A DNA stretch of 64,000 nucleotides from Cryptomeria japonica (Eukaryota > Streptophyta > Pinopsida > Cupressales > Cupressaceae): the NCBI RefSeq assembly GCF_030272615.1, contig NC_081405.1:152378113-152442112 (forward strand), read 5' to 3'. The notes under the pieces were generated by a model, which was given only the letters and a program-made list of their open reading frames with translations, ran no database searches and had not been told where the DNA came from. Position numbers and translations under genes: made by a program. Shown here one piece after another: positions 1 through 10,956 of this stretch. Positions within the stretch are counted from its first letter, which is position 1, and each line of letters starts with the position of its first letter.

Positions 1-285
1 CAACTTATTGTATTAAATGTTCTTTTTTAAAATAATAGTTGCAGCTGTAAATAAATAGCATGTTAGTGAAAAGAATATAAATCTAGTTATAGAGTTATTA
101 AATCAAAAGAAAATTTAATTATGTAATTTACTATTATGTTATTTACTATTTTGTCATTTACTATTTTGTTAGAAAAGAAGAAGAGAGAAATAGTTTATCT
201 AGTTTGTATAAATAATCTGTAACAATTATACATTTAGGATTAAATAAATTAGAATAAAATACGTTGTGCATGAGTGTAGGCACAT

Positions 286-418
<133 letters not shown>

Positions 419-515
419 AAATAAAATAAAAAAATTTAACCTTAGATCGGGATGGGGGAGCTGAGGGCTCTACCCCACCCCACCCCCTCACGGCTTGTCG
501 CAGTGCGGTGTGGCC

Positions 516-668
516 GCCACTGCGGATTAAGTCGCAGTGGACGGCTCGACTGCCACTGTGGGTTAAGCAGCAGTGGTCGGCTCAGCCGCAACTACGGGTT
601 AACTGTAGTGGATGGTTCGACCGCCACTGTAGTTAAACCGCAGTGGTCGGTTGCGGCCGCCACTATGG
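516..668. repeat. 36-bp minisatellite with internal dyad symmetry
   Basis: Units beginning GCCACT or GCAACT start at 516, 552, 588, 623 and 659, giving a period of 36, 36, 35 and 36 bp. Each unit contains CCACTG followed about 20 bases later by CAGTGG (diverged in the later units), so single units could fold as hairpins. The block is GC-rich against very AT-rich flanks. The forward frame through it encodes a roughly 12-residue repeat, but I see no reason to regard it as a gene. Confidence 0.8.
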
Positions 669-746
669 TGAACCTGTTTGACCCTGCCGCCCCCTTTGAA
701 GACTCTTTGGCCTCCCTTCTCCCTCCTTGCCACCATGAAACCTACA

Positions 747-772
747 ACACACACACACACACACACACACAC
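747..772. repeat. CA dinucleotide microsatellite
   Basis: Thirteen or so tandem CA/AC dinucleotides directly after the minisatellite region. Confidence 0.9.
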
Positions 773-796
773 CAAAGGCAACAAAATAAAATAAAA

Positions 797-915
797 TAAG
801 ATATGTTAAAATAAGCAACCCTAACCCATTTTCAGGTTAGGGTTAGAATTTTAAAAAAAAAGATGTGTTAAGATATGCAACCCTAACCCATTTTCGGGTT
901 AGGGTTAGCATTTGG
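797..915. repeat. Two tandem copies of a telomere-like inverted repeat
   Basis: Two diverged units of about 62 bp (near 797-855 and 860-915). Each contains AACCCTAACCC, a short AT-rich spacer ATTTTC, then GGTTAGGGTTAG, so each can fold as a hairpin with telomere-like arms. Only two motif copies occur per arm and orientation flips inside each unit, so this is not a telomere tract. Confidence 0.7.
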
Positions 916-949
916 AAAGAAAGAAAATAATAAGTTAGGTTATAAGAAA

Positions 950-1850
950 TAACCCAACCCTAATTAAGGTTCGAAATTTTAAAATGACTAAATTGAAAAG
1001 AGGGGAGGGTGGCGGAACTCTTTTCAATTTGTGATGGGTAAAACCCATTTACAATTGAATTAATTAAATAGGAAAGTTAATTTAAAACCCTTTTACATTT
1101 TAATTAATTAAATAGGAAAGTTATTCCTACATTAGTTTTTGGGAAATTAATTTTTATAGTAATAATATTCACAATTGATTTAATTTTATTAACTAGGGTT
1201 ATTAATGAGAAATTTTATATAATTAGTTTTCATATTTAAATAAATATGAATGTTTGGGTTAAAATTCCTTTGGGAAATTTTATTAGTGAAATTTATTAAT
1301 TGTATAATGTAAAATTTTAGCCTATGAGGTCATTATTGGCCGAATATTTAATAGTTGAAATTTAAATGTCAAAGGGGACTTAAAATTTGACTTTAATATA
1401 AAATGAAATTATATGGCAAATATAATAATTGATTTGGTCAACTTTATTAGTTATATTTAAAAGTGCAATCGTGTATGTTCAATTAATTATTTTTAATATG
1501 AGTTAACATTATTTTTATTTAGCCTTGAGTATTTTAAATACTATTGAGATAATTAATATCTCTCGATTCTTGTTGGAGAATTTTAATTAGAGGAAATTAA
1601 TTAGTTTAATTAGATTAATTAATTCAGTTGTGACGACCCTTTTTAGGGAATAATTAGTCTACTCTCTAGATTAATGCGAAAATGACAGAGTTGAATTAAA
1701 TCAACTTAGTAAACTATTCTATTTAACCTAGAGTTAACCCTTAGTTAAGACAAAACTTATTTAATTCCATTTTAAATGTAGATTATTTAATGTATTTATG
1801 TTGTTTAAAAAAAATTGTTGTTCCGTTTTTGCCCAAAAGTTTGGGCATGA
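950..1850. other. AT-rich sequence with no recognisable gene
   Basis: About 900 bases of strongly AT-rich DNA with many TTAATTAA-like tracts. No open frame of useful length and no domain is visible on either strand. A short perfect inverted repeat (GCCCAAA / TTTGGGC) lies near 1831-1846. Confidence 0.6.
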
Positions 1851-2932
1851 CAGTCTTCAGTTTGTTGGAGTGATATGGTTTGTTGATTGGGATTCCTTGA
1901 TGTTAAGTAGTGATATGTTGGTCATCTACAAGTGTGTTTGGTAGTCTGCATTCAAGTTTGAGTAAGATGCATTGGTGTACGTTAACAAAGTTAATCATTT
2001 GGGATTGATCTATGGTGTTTTGGTTCATGCGATATCATGCAGTTGCACAAGATTTATTTTGAAAGTGTTTGGAAGGTGTGCCAACATAGTGTGATGCCTC
2101 ACACATTTTATTTGTCATTTGCATTGCATTACACACTATTTTGGGGCTAATTGTTGTGTATTTGAAAGTTACATCTAATTAGATCAACCTAAATGAAGTT
2201 ATTAGGGTTGTGAATGGTATATAAAAAATGGAATCATTGTGTAGATGTCATGGGATGATGTGTATGTTTTGTGAAGTGAATGTGAAGACTTGTACAAAGG
2301 TTCACAAGAATAGCAGAGCAATAATGAAGGCAATTTTGAATGTGTTTTGAATAGTGAACTATGATCGACATTTCAAGGGATGCAGTTCCTTGCAATTCAA
2401 TCCTATTGATGTTTCAGTATTAGAAGTTTTGTATCTTGTCCTGAAGAAGTGATCTTCAATGTTTGCAAGTCCTTATTGTATCTTGCCCTAAGGTTGTACA
2501 CCCTAGTCTTGCAAGTCATCTTAGGAGCAGTGAGCTTCTTGGCCTCTCACCTAAATATTACAACTTGTTTATCATATAGTGAGATAGTTCTCACTATGGT
2601 TTTTCCTAGTTTGGGTTTTCCACATAAAAATCTTGGTGTTCACATGTGGCTTCTTTTCTATTTCCAGCTATTTACTTTCATGCATATGGTAGATAGAATG
2701 AATATTAAGTAAAAGGTTATATCTGATTAAGTTTTAGTATATATTGTTGACTTGGTGGTCAGCACCTCCTTGGGGACTCATGACATGGCTTAACCGTCTC
2801 CAGTGGATCAGGTTAAATATGGTGTATGTATCAGACATTGATAGTTTGAGCTTTTGGCGCAATGCAAAATGATTCCAACATACGTTGATTAACCCCCCGC
2901 CCCCTCCTCTCAACATTTGGTAGTGTTCAACA
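1851..2932 (+). other. Unassigned stretch, possibly the 5' LTR of a copia remnant
   Basis: No coding domain is visible. It ends in TTCAACA immediately before a decayed initiator-Met primer binding site, so its right part is likely the 5' LTR of the copia remnant that follows. The left LTR boundary cannot be set without a second LTR copy, and none was recognised in the window. Confidence 0.35.
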
Positions 2933-2933
2933 A

Positions 2934-3530
2934 TTGGTATTAGAGAAAGGTTCCTAAAGAAACAATCTAACAACTAAGGTAGATCCAATTATTAGACACT
3001 ATGTTTGGATCAAAAAAGGATTTGGATGCTATGGAACAACACGAGTGGAATATTGATGTTGTGGTGGATGTGGAAGGAGAATTGAAATATGCTCTTGTTG
3101 ATCTAGATTAACACAGGGAATAATGAAAGAAAGCAAAAGAAAATATTTTATATGTGAGAAAGCTACTTCATGAAGGAAAAAAGGCCATTGAAGATTTTGA
3201 AACAAAGTTACGTTACAAAACCAAATAATGTACAAGACTTGAAGAGGAAGTGCTTATGCTAAAGAAATAACTAAAAGATTCAACAAAACAAATTGATGAT
3301 GGCTTGAATCTTAAAGGTGGTAGTGAATTACTTGATATGATGTCGAGTGCTTAGGAGCAAAACAAAGATAAAGGCAAACTTGGCTTTGAGAAAGGTGATA
3401 GTTATAAGACTCGTAGCAAATAAGATAAAGGAAAGGAAAAGGTCAAGTATGAATTAAAGGAAATTGAAAAGGTGAAAATCTAAGTCAATGGTCAAATACA
3501 TGAACCAAATGAAACACTAATAAAAGCCTT
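2934..3530 (+). pseudogene. Decayed Ty1/copia primer site and gag fragment
   Basis: TTGGTATTAGAG at about 2933-2945 looks like the initiator-Met primer binding site TGGTATCAGAGC with substitutions. From the ATG at 3001 the forward frame resembles plant copia Gag: an acidic N-terminal stretch, a Lys/Glu-rich helical region around 3170-3290 with an LEEEV core, then the segment SELLDMMSSA followed by LGFEKGDSYKT, the layout of the C-terminal Gag linker in many plant copia elements. Several in-frame stops (for example near 3108, 3120, 3228, 3352 and 3420) show it is dead. No protease, integrase or RT follows, so only the 5' end of the element is here. Gag captures element RNA into virus-like particles. 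The family call rests on pattern resemblance. Confidence 0.5.
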
Positions 3531-4119
3531 TAAACAAACAATTCAACTATTATACCTTAGCTTTCTCACTCCTTCCTCTGATTGAGCTTGATGAAGTGGA
3601 TGCACCCAATTGCTCCACTTGATTTCCTCTTTTGATGAGGGATGTGTGGATTTCTCTCCACTTCACAACAAGATGGGATGATATGGATTGAAAATGAGAA
3701 ATGGACTTGCTTTTGATGAGGCAATATTTTGGCATTATGGGGGTATGGGAATGGATTTTGAAGCTCAAATGGACATCATAATATTGCATGAAATATGGTT
3801 ATAATTATGAAGGGTGAAAACTCCAATGTATAGAATGGAGAGGCTCAAAATGGAGGGCCAATATTGAATTGAGATGAAGGGCTAGGATAGAAAGAAAGTG
3901 GGAGAGGATTGAAAGGACAAAGTGGGAGATCCAAGAGAGTTTTTTATTATTAGTAAATAGTATTTTATATTAATTTTAAAGATGATTATATTCATAGTTC
4001 ACTAGCTATGTATAACAGTGTTCAAAAAATACCAATCCATCGAATGCTAGCTATCAACATGATTCCTAACCATATACTATCATCCCTTAACAAATCACTT
4101 TGATCTAAACAAACAAAAT
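3531..4119. other. Gene-free stretch, nothing recognised
   Basis: AT-rich sequence between the copia gag remnant and the next decayed frame. Short open frames on the minus strand (near 3550-3789) show no family features. No repeats or RNA genes are evident. Confidence 0.5.
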
Positions 4120-5000
4120 TCAAAATAGAGCACCGTGACGACATCCCTCTTAACTTGCCTCCAGAATTACCTTCCCCTTGCCCTCCATCACCTCATCTCG
4201 TGCAACATTCTGACTTACAATCTCTAGTTTGATCCTACTCTTGGATGATTCACCTCGCGACAGAAGTCATACTCTTTTTGTCTTCCTCGATCCCACTGAG
4301 CGGCCCCTCTTGCATTTTTGAGGAGCTTCTTTCTCCTTAATAGCCAAGAAATCACTATGCGGTCCCCATTTAGAAAGTTCCTTCTAAATCTCTAGTGCTT
4401 CCATCGATCTGATGTAAGCCTTCACCCTAGGCTTCCCAATTTATGTCAATGCCCTTCTAACCTCCTTGTTACAATTTACACTCCAAAGCAAGAATGGCCC
4501 TCAAGGGTGGAGTGAATTCACTTGTAACATGAATCCACTTGCCGACCGAACATACAAACCCTTCCCTATCACAATCCATTCCCAAAAATCTATCCAACCC
4601 CTACAACCACTATTTTCTCATACAACTATTCACAATCCAAACTACACTGATCCTTGGCTCCAACTTGAGACACCACGCAAGGAACAATATGGAGACGATA
4701 TCCTCATTTGTGCGGTATCAAAGCTCTACTTTAAGGTATTCATCTCCTAACATAATTTTGAACCAAGTAAGAAAAGCTTGGTCCTCAAAGATGAAAATAT
4801 TTGATAGTCTTTCATCTATGATATGGCCCCAAAATGCCAACATCTGTTTTGCGGTCTATAACGAAAAATTGGCCTCTATTTCCTTTAGTTCTAGTAGTCT
4901 CTGCACACCAAACTTCTCTGAGACACCCAAAATACTGTCGCATTTAAGAATTTCAAAAATGCCAAATGCCACTTCCAATTTACCATCACATCCCTAATAG
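4120..5000 (-). pseudogene. Decayed coding-like frame, perhaps LINE ORF1-like
   Basis: Read on the minus strand from about 5000 to 4120 the sequence stays coding-like over about 290 codons with only a few stops and at least one frameshift near 4470. The first part is rich in aromatic and hydrophobic residues (for example AFWGHIIDERL and VVWIV near 4650-4840). The C-terminal part is basic and includes KRGRSVGSRKTKR near 4280-4320, which looks like an AT-hook. The overall pattern faintly recalls the DUF4283 region of plant LINE ORF1 proteins, but I cannot confirm this. It lies downstream, in the same orientation, of the LINE RNase H remnant, so it could belong to a neighbouring LINE copy. Confidence 0.3.
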
Positions 5001-5439
5001 ATTTGACAACTCCTCCAGCTAGATTCTTGTTGAGCCAACTTAGGAGATTTTTTGATCTTCGAGCTCCAAGTTGTAGCTAATGGCCTAAAGTAAATGGCAT
5101 GTTGTGTATTGGCTTTCCCTGTCATTTTTTTCTTGACATAAGTAACCACCGATATTCATTGCCAATTGTGTTGCCGATATGATTTGCAATCAATATACTT
5201 CAATCATATGTCCTTCTCCTGCCTTACGCCAACTCCACACAAGCACTATTGCATCTCACCTCACTCTCGAGCTTTGAATCACAACATTTCAATTGGAATT
5301 AATAAACTTAACACCCCCTTTAAATTGATATTGAATATCTATGAAGCATAAAACAATCCCCTCCTTCATCCTAGCTCTATTCTAGATCGATCACTTTCTC
5401 AAAACTCCATTTGATTTCTCTCAGTGGGATATCAACAAC
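5001..5439. other. Spacer between decayed frame and LINE RNase H
   Basis: Continues the minus-strand decay with mixed frames. No identifiable domain. Probably LINE 3' sequence or flanking decayed DNA. Confidence 0.4.
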
Positions 5440-5747
5440 TTCTTTGGCTTGAATATCCACCTCCTGATTACCTTCTCTTCAAGTGTGGGATACCCTAAAT
5501 TTTGAGAATTGACTTAGTTGTCTATTGATGATCTAGATAATTTTTTCAATTTTCTAGTGTAATACACTCCCCTTCAAGACGACTATAATTTTTTAATCTC
5601 CCTCCAGCTACAAGTTCCTCACTCCTAGTATTTTTGCCAATTGGATTGCCATAAGTGTTGCATTTGATTCTACAATATTGTTGGTACCTAACCCTAAACC
5701 TTGACTATATTTAGCCAAAACAAATCCTTCGTTGTTTCTTGCCACGC
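5440..5747 (-). pseudogene. LINE RNase H, C-terminal part (split by element A)
   Basis: Minus-strand reading from 5747 gives the second half of a type I RNase H as found at the C-terminus of plant LINE pol: an N-G-rich strand, then NNIVESNATLMA (catalytic Glu context), then LEGD (catalytic Asp context) and finally a VSHT...REGNQ...D segment typical of the C-terminal helix and strand. Stops interrupt it (after GVRNL, after LEGD and further on), so it is dead. The first half lies at 38749-38985; the two halves join in the same frame once element A and one copy of its CACGC duplication are removed. RNase H removes RNA from RNA-DNA hybrids during target-primed reverse transcription. Confidence 0.7.
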
Positions 5748-7269
5748 TGATGGGATGGGGTTTGGGATAGACTACCCTAGTCTATGCTCTTGGATCCTTT
5801 CCTTGGATCACCAGGTGTTCTAACCACACCCTAGGGTCTCTAGGACTTCCCCTGCTTGTTGAATCCCCTGACCTTGCCCAATCCACCCACCAACAAGTTG
5901 AAAAACTACTCCTAAGGTCTCACCTACTCATGAGATTCAAGAAACCCTTACTTAGGCCAATAAGGGTTAGGCTTGTTCCACACCTTCCTAGGTCTTAGAA
6001 AGGTTAGGTCAGGTCTAATTCATGGTTTTTCCACCCATTCATGTGCCCCCAAGAGGTTTCAATCTTCCAACCCCTTACCGATTTCACTATTTTGTGTTTT
6101 GCCTACAAAATAGGGCTACAAGGATTATGACCAATTAAGCCTCCTACCCAGTCCTTTAGGGCTCCCTCTCAAAAATGATGTACTTGCTTGTGAAACTTCC
6201 CAAAACATCTGCTATTCATTTGGCAAGGACTCAAGGATTTTTTAGGTTTTAGGCCTCCAAGTGTCCGTACATTGCCCTAGGTGGATTTTAAGGTTTTTAA
6301 GGGTTTTTAGGAGGGTTTTTAGGCCTGCCAGGGTCACAGTGTAGGTTTGGTGCTCTTGCCACCTTGTTTGGATTGGTGGAAGCTCCTCCTTCACACCAAT
6401 GATACTCCACTCACCCCTCTACAACCCCTCCAAAGGGTGTCTCCTCCTCTAACCTTCCTTGCTCTCCAAGACCTCTGCAACTTAACCCTTCCTAGCCGGG
6501 CACTATCCAGTCTCACCTAGGAATGGGTCTTTAGATGGCCTCCTTGCATTTTCAAGGGCCCTGCTTGCTATGAGGTATATTACAAGGTCTTTAATCTCAT
6601 TCCCCATGGTTTCATGGTGATTCCATTATTTACAACACACCACACTTATAAACCAAAATCTAATCTAATTGCTCAAAATGAAAGTATTTACACCATAGAA
6701 GACACTCCACACAGTTTTGCACGAAAATCAATCCTTAAACATTCTTCTTTTACTCCATTTGTGTCGATTGGCAACAAATTGCAGTCTCAGTCAAATCCCT
6801 TTGCTTGGGCCGTACAAAATTTGACATCCAACCCCTTAATTTAGGGTTTGCAATTACTTATAGCACCTTTGCCTTGGTCTATGTGGCCATATTAGGGTTG
6901 TCCATGCCACATTAAATATTTTGGCCTCATGGTGGAAAAGTTGCTTGACAACTTTTAAAAGTTGTCATGCAACTTTTGCAACTTTTGAGCAACTTTCTCA
7001 ATGTTGCTTTTCTTGACTCCTAGACCCATATTGGGAAAACCTAAGGACACCAACATTCTAAGAAGGACCCCTAAACACCTCAAAGGCACACATACCCTCT
7101 ATTTCCAAAAAAACTCAACTTTTGACTCATGACCCTAGGACCTCAACTAGGACCCTAACTAGGACCAATGAGCATATGGCTCTTATTCTATATACAATGG
7201 CTTCATTGAGAAGCAAAAGAACAATAAAAAACAAATGGTGGGAGCCCTTTGAAGGGTGCTCCTGCACTA
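5748..7269 (-). repeat. Element A 3' LTR
   Basis: 1522 bp, repeated at 20969-21914 plus 38099-38748. Relative to the other copy it lacks 74 bp around 6625 (between GATTCCAT and TTTACAACAC), the segment into which element C later inserted in the other LTR. Its element-5' terminus reads TAGTGCAGG where the other copy has TGGTGCAGG. Confidence 0.92.
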
Positions 7270-7289
7270 TACTCGCCCTCTGCAACAAA

Positions 7290-8518
7290 CTAAGAAATTA
7301 GGGGAGTGAGAAGAGCCAGATCAATGGCAAGCTTCTTGAACTTGCTCTCCTCCACCCAAGTAGCTTCAGATACAGGTTGGCCTGCCCATTTCACTAAGCG
7401 CTCCATGTAGACCTGGTGTCTAGTAGACTTCTTCACCCTTGACTCCAAGATCTCTTTTGCTATAGGCTACTTCACTCAAGGTAAAGCATTCACATCCAAG
7501 TCTTGTAGAACCTTGGCTTTGTTCTCAGTCTACCCTTCTATCTCACCCTTGTACATGATTAGATCAACAACATTGAAGACTGGTGAAATGACTAAGTCTG
7601 AAGGAAGTTCAACCTTATAGGCATTCTCACCATATTTTTCTAGAATTCTACAAGGTCCTACCCTCTTCATTTGCAGTTTGGTAGGCTTACCACTTTGCAT
7701 CCTAGCTTTGCTCAAATGGACCATCACATAGTCACCCACCTTGAACTAAACCTCTCTCCTTTTCTCATCCATTTTGGCCTTCAGTTTTTGAGTGGATTCA
7801 AGGATGGCTTTCTTGACTTGCTCTTGAACTTCCTTGATGGTTTGAGTGAAGTCCTCTACTTGCCCACTCTGCATCTCCATGGAACCAAGTTCCCTGAGTT
7901 CACACACTCCTCTTGGATGTCTACCATAGACCACCTCAAAAGGACTTCTTCCAGTGGTCCTATTTACACTGTCATTATCTGCATACTCTGCTTGAGGAAT
8001 GACTAGGTCCCATGTCTATCCATACTCCTTAGTTAAGCACCTCAACAAATTGCCTAACACCCTATTGATGACTTCAATTTGAGCATTAGTTTGTGGATGG
8101 TAAGTTGAGCTAAATGAGAGGTTAGTTCCAAGTCTCTTCCACACTATTTTCCAAAAATGGGCCATGAACTTGTTGTCCCTATCTGAAACAATGCTTAAAG
8201 GGAGTCCATGAATCGTAACAATCTCCTTAAAGAAGAGATGTGCAACATAGCTAGCATCATGTGTAGTCCTACATGGAATGAAATGGCTCATCTTGGAAAA
8301 TCTATCCACTACCACATAGATGTTGTCCATACCTGTCTTTGTCTTGGGAAGCCCTACTACAAAGTCCATGCTTATGCATTCCCAAGGCCTATTAGGGATC
8401 AGTAATGGTCGACAGAGACTAGCATTGCTCGATCCTAATTTTGCTCTTTCACACACACCACATTGCTCCACATACTTCTTCACATCTCTTGGCAACTTTG
8501 GCCAATAGGAGTACCTTT
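7290..8518 (-). pseudogene. Element A integrase C-terminal part with chromodomain
   Basis: Continuation of A's pol beyond the insertion of B. Reading from 8518 down it encodes the rest of the zinc-binding region (Cys pair in VEQCGVCERAK), then the DDE core: Asp in SMDFVVG, Asp in VSDRDNKF and Glu in AQIEVINR with 35 residues between the last two. A GPY/F-like C-terminal module (GDYVMVHL...RVGPCRIL) follows near 7530-7745. A chromodomain sits at about 7300-7450: YMERLVKWAGQ then EATWVEE, ending at a stop 20 bp from the LTR. Nonsense codons occur at 7743, 7530, 7476 and 7467; the first matches Gln CAG to TAG. Integrase inserts element cDNA; the chromodomain would bind histone marks and bias targeting to heterochromatin. 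Confidence 0.85.
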
Positions 8519-8523
8519 GTACT

Positions 8524-9792
8524 TGTAGCGTCCTAAAATTGCGACACTTGCAATTTTGACTGCATTTCGGTCTTCACGATGGCAACGCAACCTGAATGGA
8601 GACCCCGAAACCTGATTACGACACTGAAAACTGCATTTTTCAAGTACCCTGGCCTGAACCTCCTTGCACCCTGCTGTCCCGGGAGGTGGGACCAGAGCGC
8701 CCAGCGCCCTGGTCCCTCAGGACCATGGCGCCCAGCGCCCTGGTCCCTCAGGACCATGGCGCCCAGCGCCCTGGTCCCTGGGTCCTATTTTGGGCCCGGT
8801 CTCCTAAGGGGTCTCGGGTCTTTTTGTTTGCAATTTGGAAATTAACTTTCCTGGTTGGCCTAAGGTCGGGAAAATCAGTCTATCAGCCCTAATTGACAAG
8901 TATATAAACTACATTTGCCTCTCCCATTTGAAAAAAAAAGAAAAAAAGAAGAAGGTCATATGTGTACAAGCGTGGAAACTATACTCAAGCATTCAAGCAT
9001 TCAAGCATTCCTTCAAGCAATTGATCATTTCAAGTCTCCATTCAAGGCTAAGTGTTGCATTCAAGACAAGGATTCAACCATTGAAGAGGAGATCACATAC
9101 TACTACAACATACAACATACAATATCTAAACCTTCGCACATAAGGATACAAACATCCTTAGAACAAGGTATTAGTACTTGTTTTACAGTCATTTACATTT
9201 ACAGCTCTTGCTCATTTCTTGGTTAATTCCAAAACCGGGGTTTGACCTAAAGGCAAACCCCTAATCCCTAACCCCCCAATCGTCTTCGCTTTTCTGTGTG
9301 TAGGTTGCAGGTACGCGGCTGAGATTGAAGATCTGGAATCCTTGTGCAGAGACGAACAGATCCCCCTTCGTTTCGCGGATTTTTCGGAGGACCGTGGCGC
9401 CGGGCGCCATCGTCCCGACAACTTTTGCTCAAATTTGCAGGACAGCGCCGTATCGACATTTTACTGCTAATTCCAGGTCCGCAGCTTCATACTGTATTCC
9501 TATCTCAGTTTATAAGTGAATCTTTGTCACTTTCTATGCATTCCTAGCTTAATTCTCCTATGCACATTCTTTACAAAAGAGGGTAGCCTTGTTGTCTTAA
9601 CCCTTGAAACTCATTTAGCATCCAATCTTGCATTGCGTGGGATTGGATCTTGTGGGTTTCAACCCCTCTTTTGAATGTAAAGTCTCCCCCCTAAGTGAAA
9701 ACCATCGAATCCTAGCGAACCTCCCTTCTCTCTCCTTGGAGTTGGAAGAGGGGAGAGCAACTAGGGTTCGATCGCGATTTTTTCGCTTTACA
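8524..9792 (+). repeat. Element B 5' LTR
   Basis: 1269 bp, TGTAGCG...CTTTACA. A TATA box (TATATAA) lies at 8901-8907 with a 31-bp tandem repeat about 120 bp upstream. Downstream there is an 8-bp repeat of CATTCAAG around 8988-9012 and a GC-rich palindromic segment (GGCGCCGGGCGCC) near 9395-9410. Copies of this family in the window are B, the solo LTR, D and F. Confidence 0.93.
8697..8788 (+). repeat. 31-bp variable tandem repeat upstream of LTR TATA box
   Basis: Units start at 8697, 8728 and 8759 (period 31). Each contains GCGCCCAGCGCC and the palindromic GGTCCCTCAGGACC. The same locus has one unit in B's other LTR (near 15258), two in the solo LTR (16671-16733), three in D's left LTR (40213-40310), one in D's right LTR (near 46845-46870) and three in F (near 62007-62095). 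The two LTRs of one element therefore differ in copy number. Confidence 0.85.
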
Positions 9793-9795
9793 TTT

Positions 9796-9814
9796 TGGTG
9801 AACCCGACGTGAAC
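9796..9814 (+). promoter_or_regulatory. Element B primer binding site
   Basis: TGGTGAACCCGACGTGAAC, three bases after the 5' LTR. It starts with TGG, complementary to a tRNA CCA end. I could not assign the tRNA. F has the same site at 63081-63099; D has a changed version at about 45807-45825 on the minus strand. Confidence 0.75.
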
Positions 9815-10956
9815 ATCCTTTCTGATTTTTCATGCTTAGATCTGAAAAAATTGATTACATTTCCATGTTTGATCTTTTGCAAAATTTTAGAGGTGATTGC
9901 ATAAAAACCCTAAAATTTCTTTTTAGTAATTAAGCTTGTGAAATATTTAATTGTTAATGCTTGTTTCAGATCTGTCCTTCTATTACAAATTATCAATTCA
10001 TATCTATGTTTTAATTTTGAAAATTAAGTGGTTAAGTGTCAAAACCCTAATTTTTGAAACCCTCTTGATTCAACCTTTGTCCGACAATTTCACTGATCAA
10101 AACATCTCCAAATCAGCTGTAATTTTGGATTCCGCAATAAAATCACAATATCTTTCATCCCTGAAAATTTGGAAAAAAGTTGCGAGGACCGTGGCGCCGA
10201 GCGCCATCGTCCCCGACATTTTTTTCAAAATTTCGGGAGCGAGATCTTACTGTATTTTTCTGCTAAAATCTAGAATTTTGGCTGATTTTATCAATTATAA
10301 CACCTTCAAAATTACAGTCAAAGTTGGTCTTGTGATTGCTTGGATTAAGGCTTTTAAACATTCAAAAATCATTGAAACTGAAATTTTGTGTCAAAATTGT
10401 GTTCTTACTGTCCTAAATCTGAAAAGTGCGTTAACATTCATTAAAAATTTCAGTGCTTTATTCAAATTCTTGCATTTTGTGACTTTTGAAATTAAGTGCT
10501 TAATTACAACAACTTTGATTTCCGCTTTCAAAATTGAATTTTGCGTGAAATTGAGTCAATTTTTGAATTTCAAAGCTTGCATTGCTTTTGACATTCCCTC
10601 TAAAATCATAAAATTCAAAATTTCAGTTTCCCTCTTTTTTTTCAAATTTTGCATTTTTCGACAATCTGGGTAGGGTTCAATTTTGAGATTGCAACTTTAA
10701 TTTGGCCTATCTACAGATCGAAAAATCACTCAATTTTTTCAGATTGGCTTTAAAATCATCATACCTTTCATCCCTGCAAATTTCGAAAAAAGTTGCAAGG
10801 ACCATGTTGCACTCCGAGCGCCACGGTCCCGGACATTTTTTTCGAAATTTCGGGAGACTATCGTGATTGCATTTAACAGCTTAAATCCAGAAGATTGGCT
10901 GATTTTACTGAAAATTGCTACCTCTAAAATCAAAATTTTCTCTCCTTCTCTAGTGC
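9815..10956 (+). other. Element B leader with internal direct repeat
   Basis: Untranslated leader before gag. A segment of about 150 bp at 10139-10290 recurs in diverged form at 10750-10905: CTTTCATCCCTG, an A-rich run, GTTGCGAGGACC and a GCGCCA block. It also resembles LTR positions 9386-9500. The sequence immediately before the gag ATG is pyrimidine-rich and ends CTCTAG, which resembles a splice acceptor. An open frame of about 240 codons at 9951-10673 is AT-driven; the D copy is broken. Confidence 0.6.

Noticed and set aside
797-915. Telomere-like AACCCTAACCC / GGTTAGGGTTAG sequence
   Set aside because: Only two motif copies per arm, orientation reverses within each unit, and the context is an internal tandem duplication, so it is not a telomere or clear interstitial telomeric tract.
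9951-10673. Open frame of about 240 codons in B's leader, also open in F (63237-63965)
   Set aside because: Composition is Phe/Ile/Lys/Leu-rich as expected from AT-rich DNA. The D copy is broken by stops and shifts, and no domain is visible. Its openness in B and F follows from their near identity.
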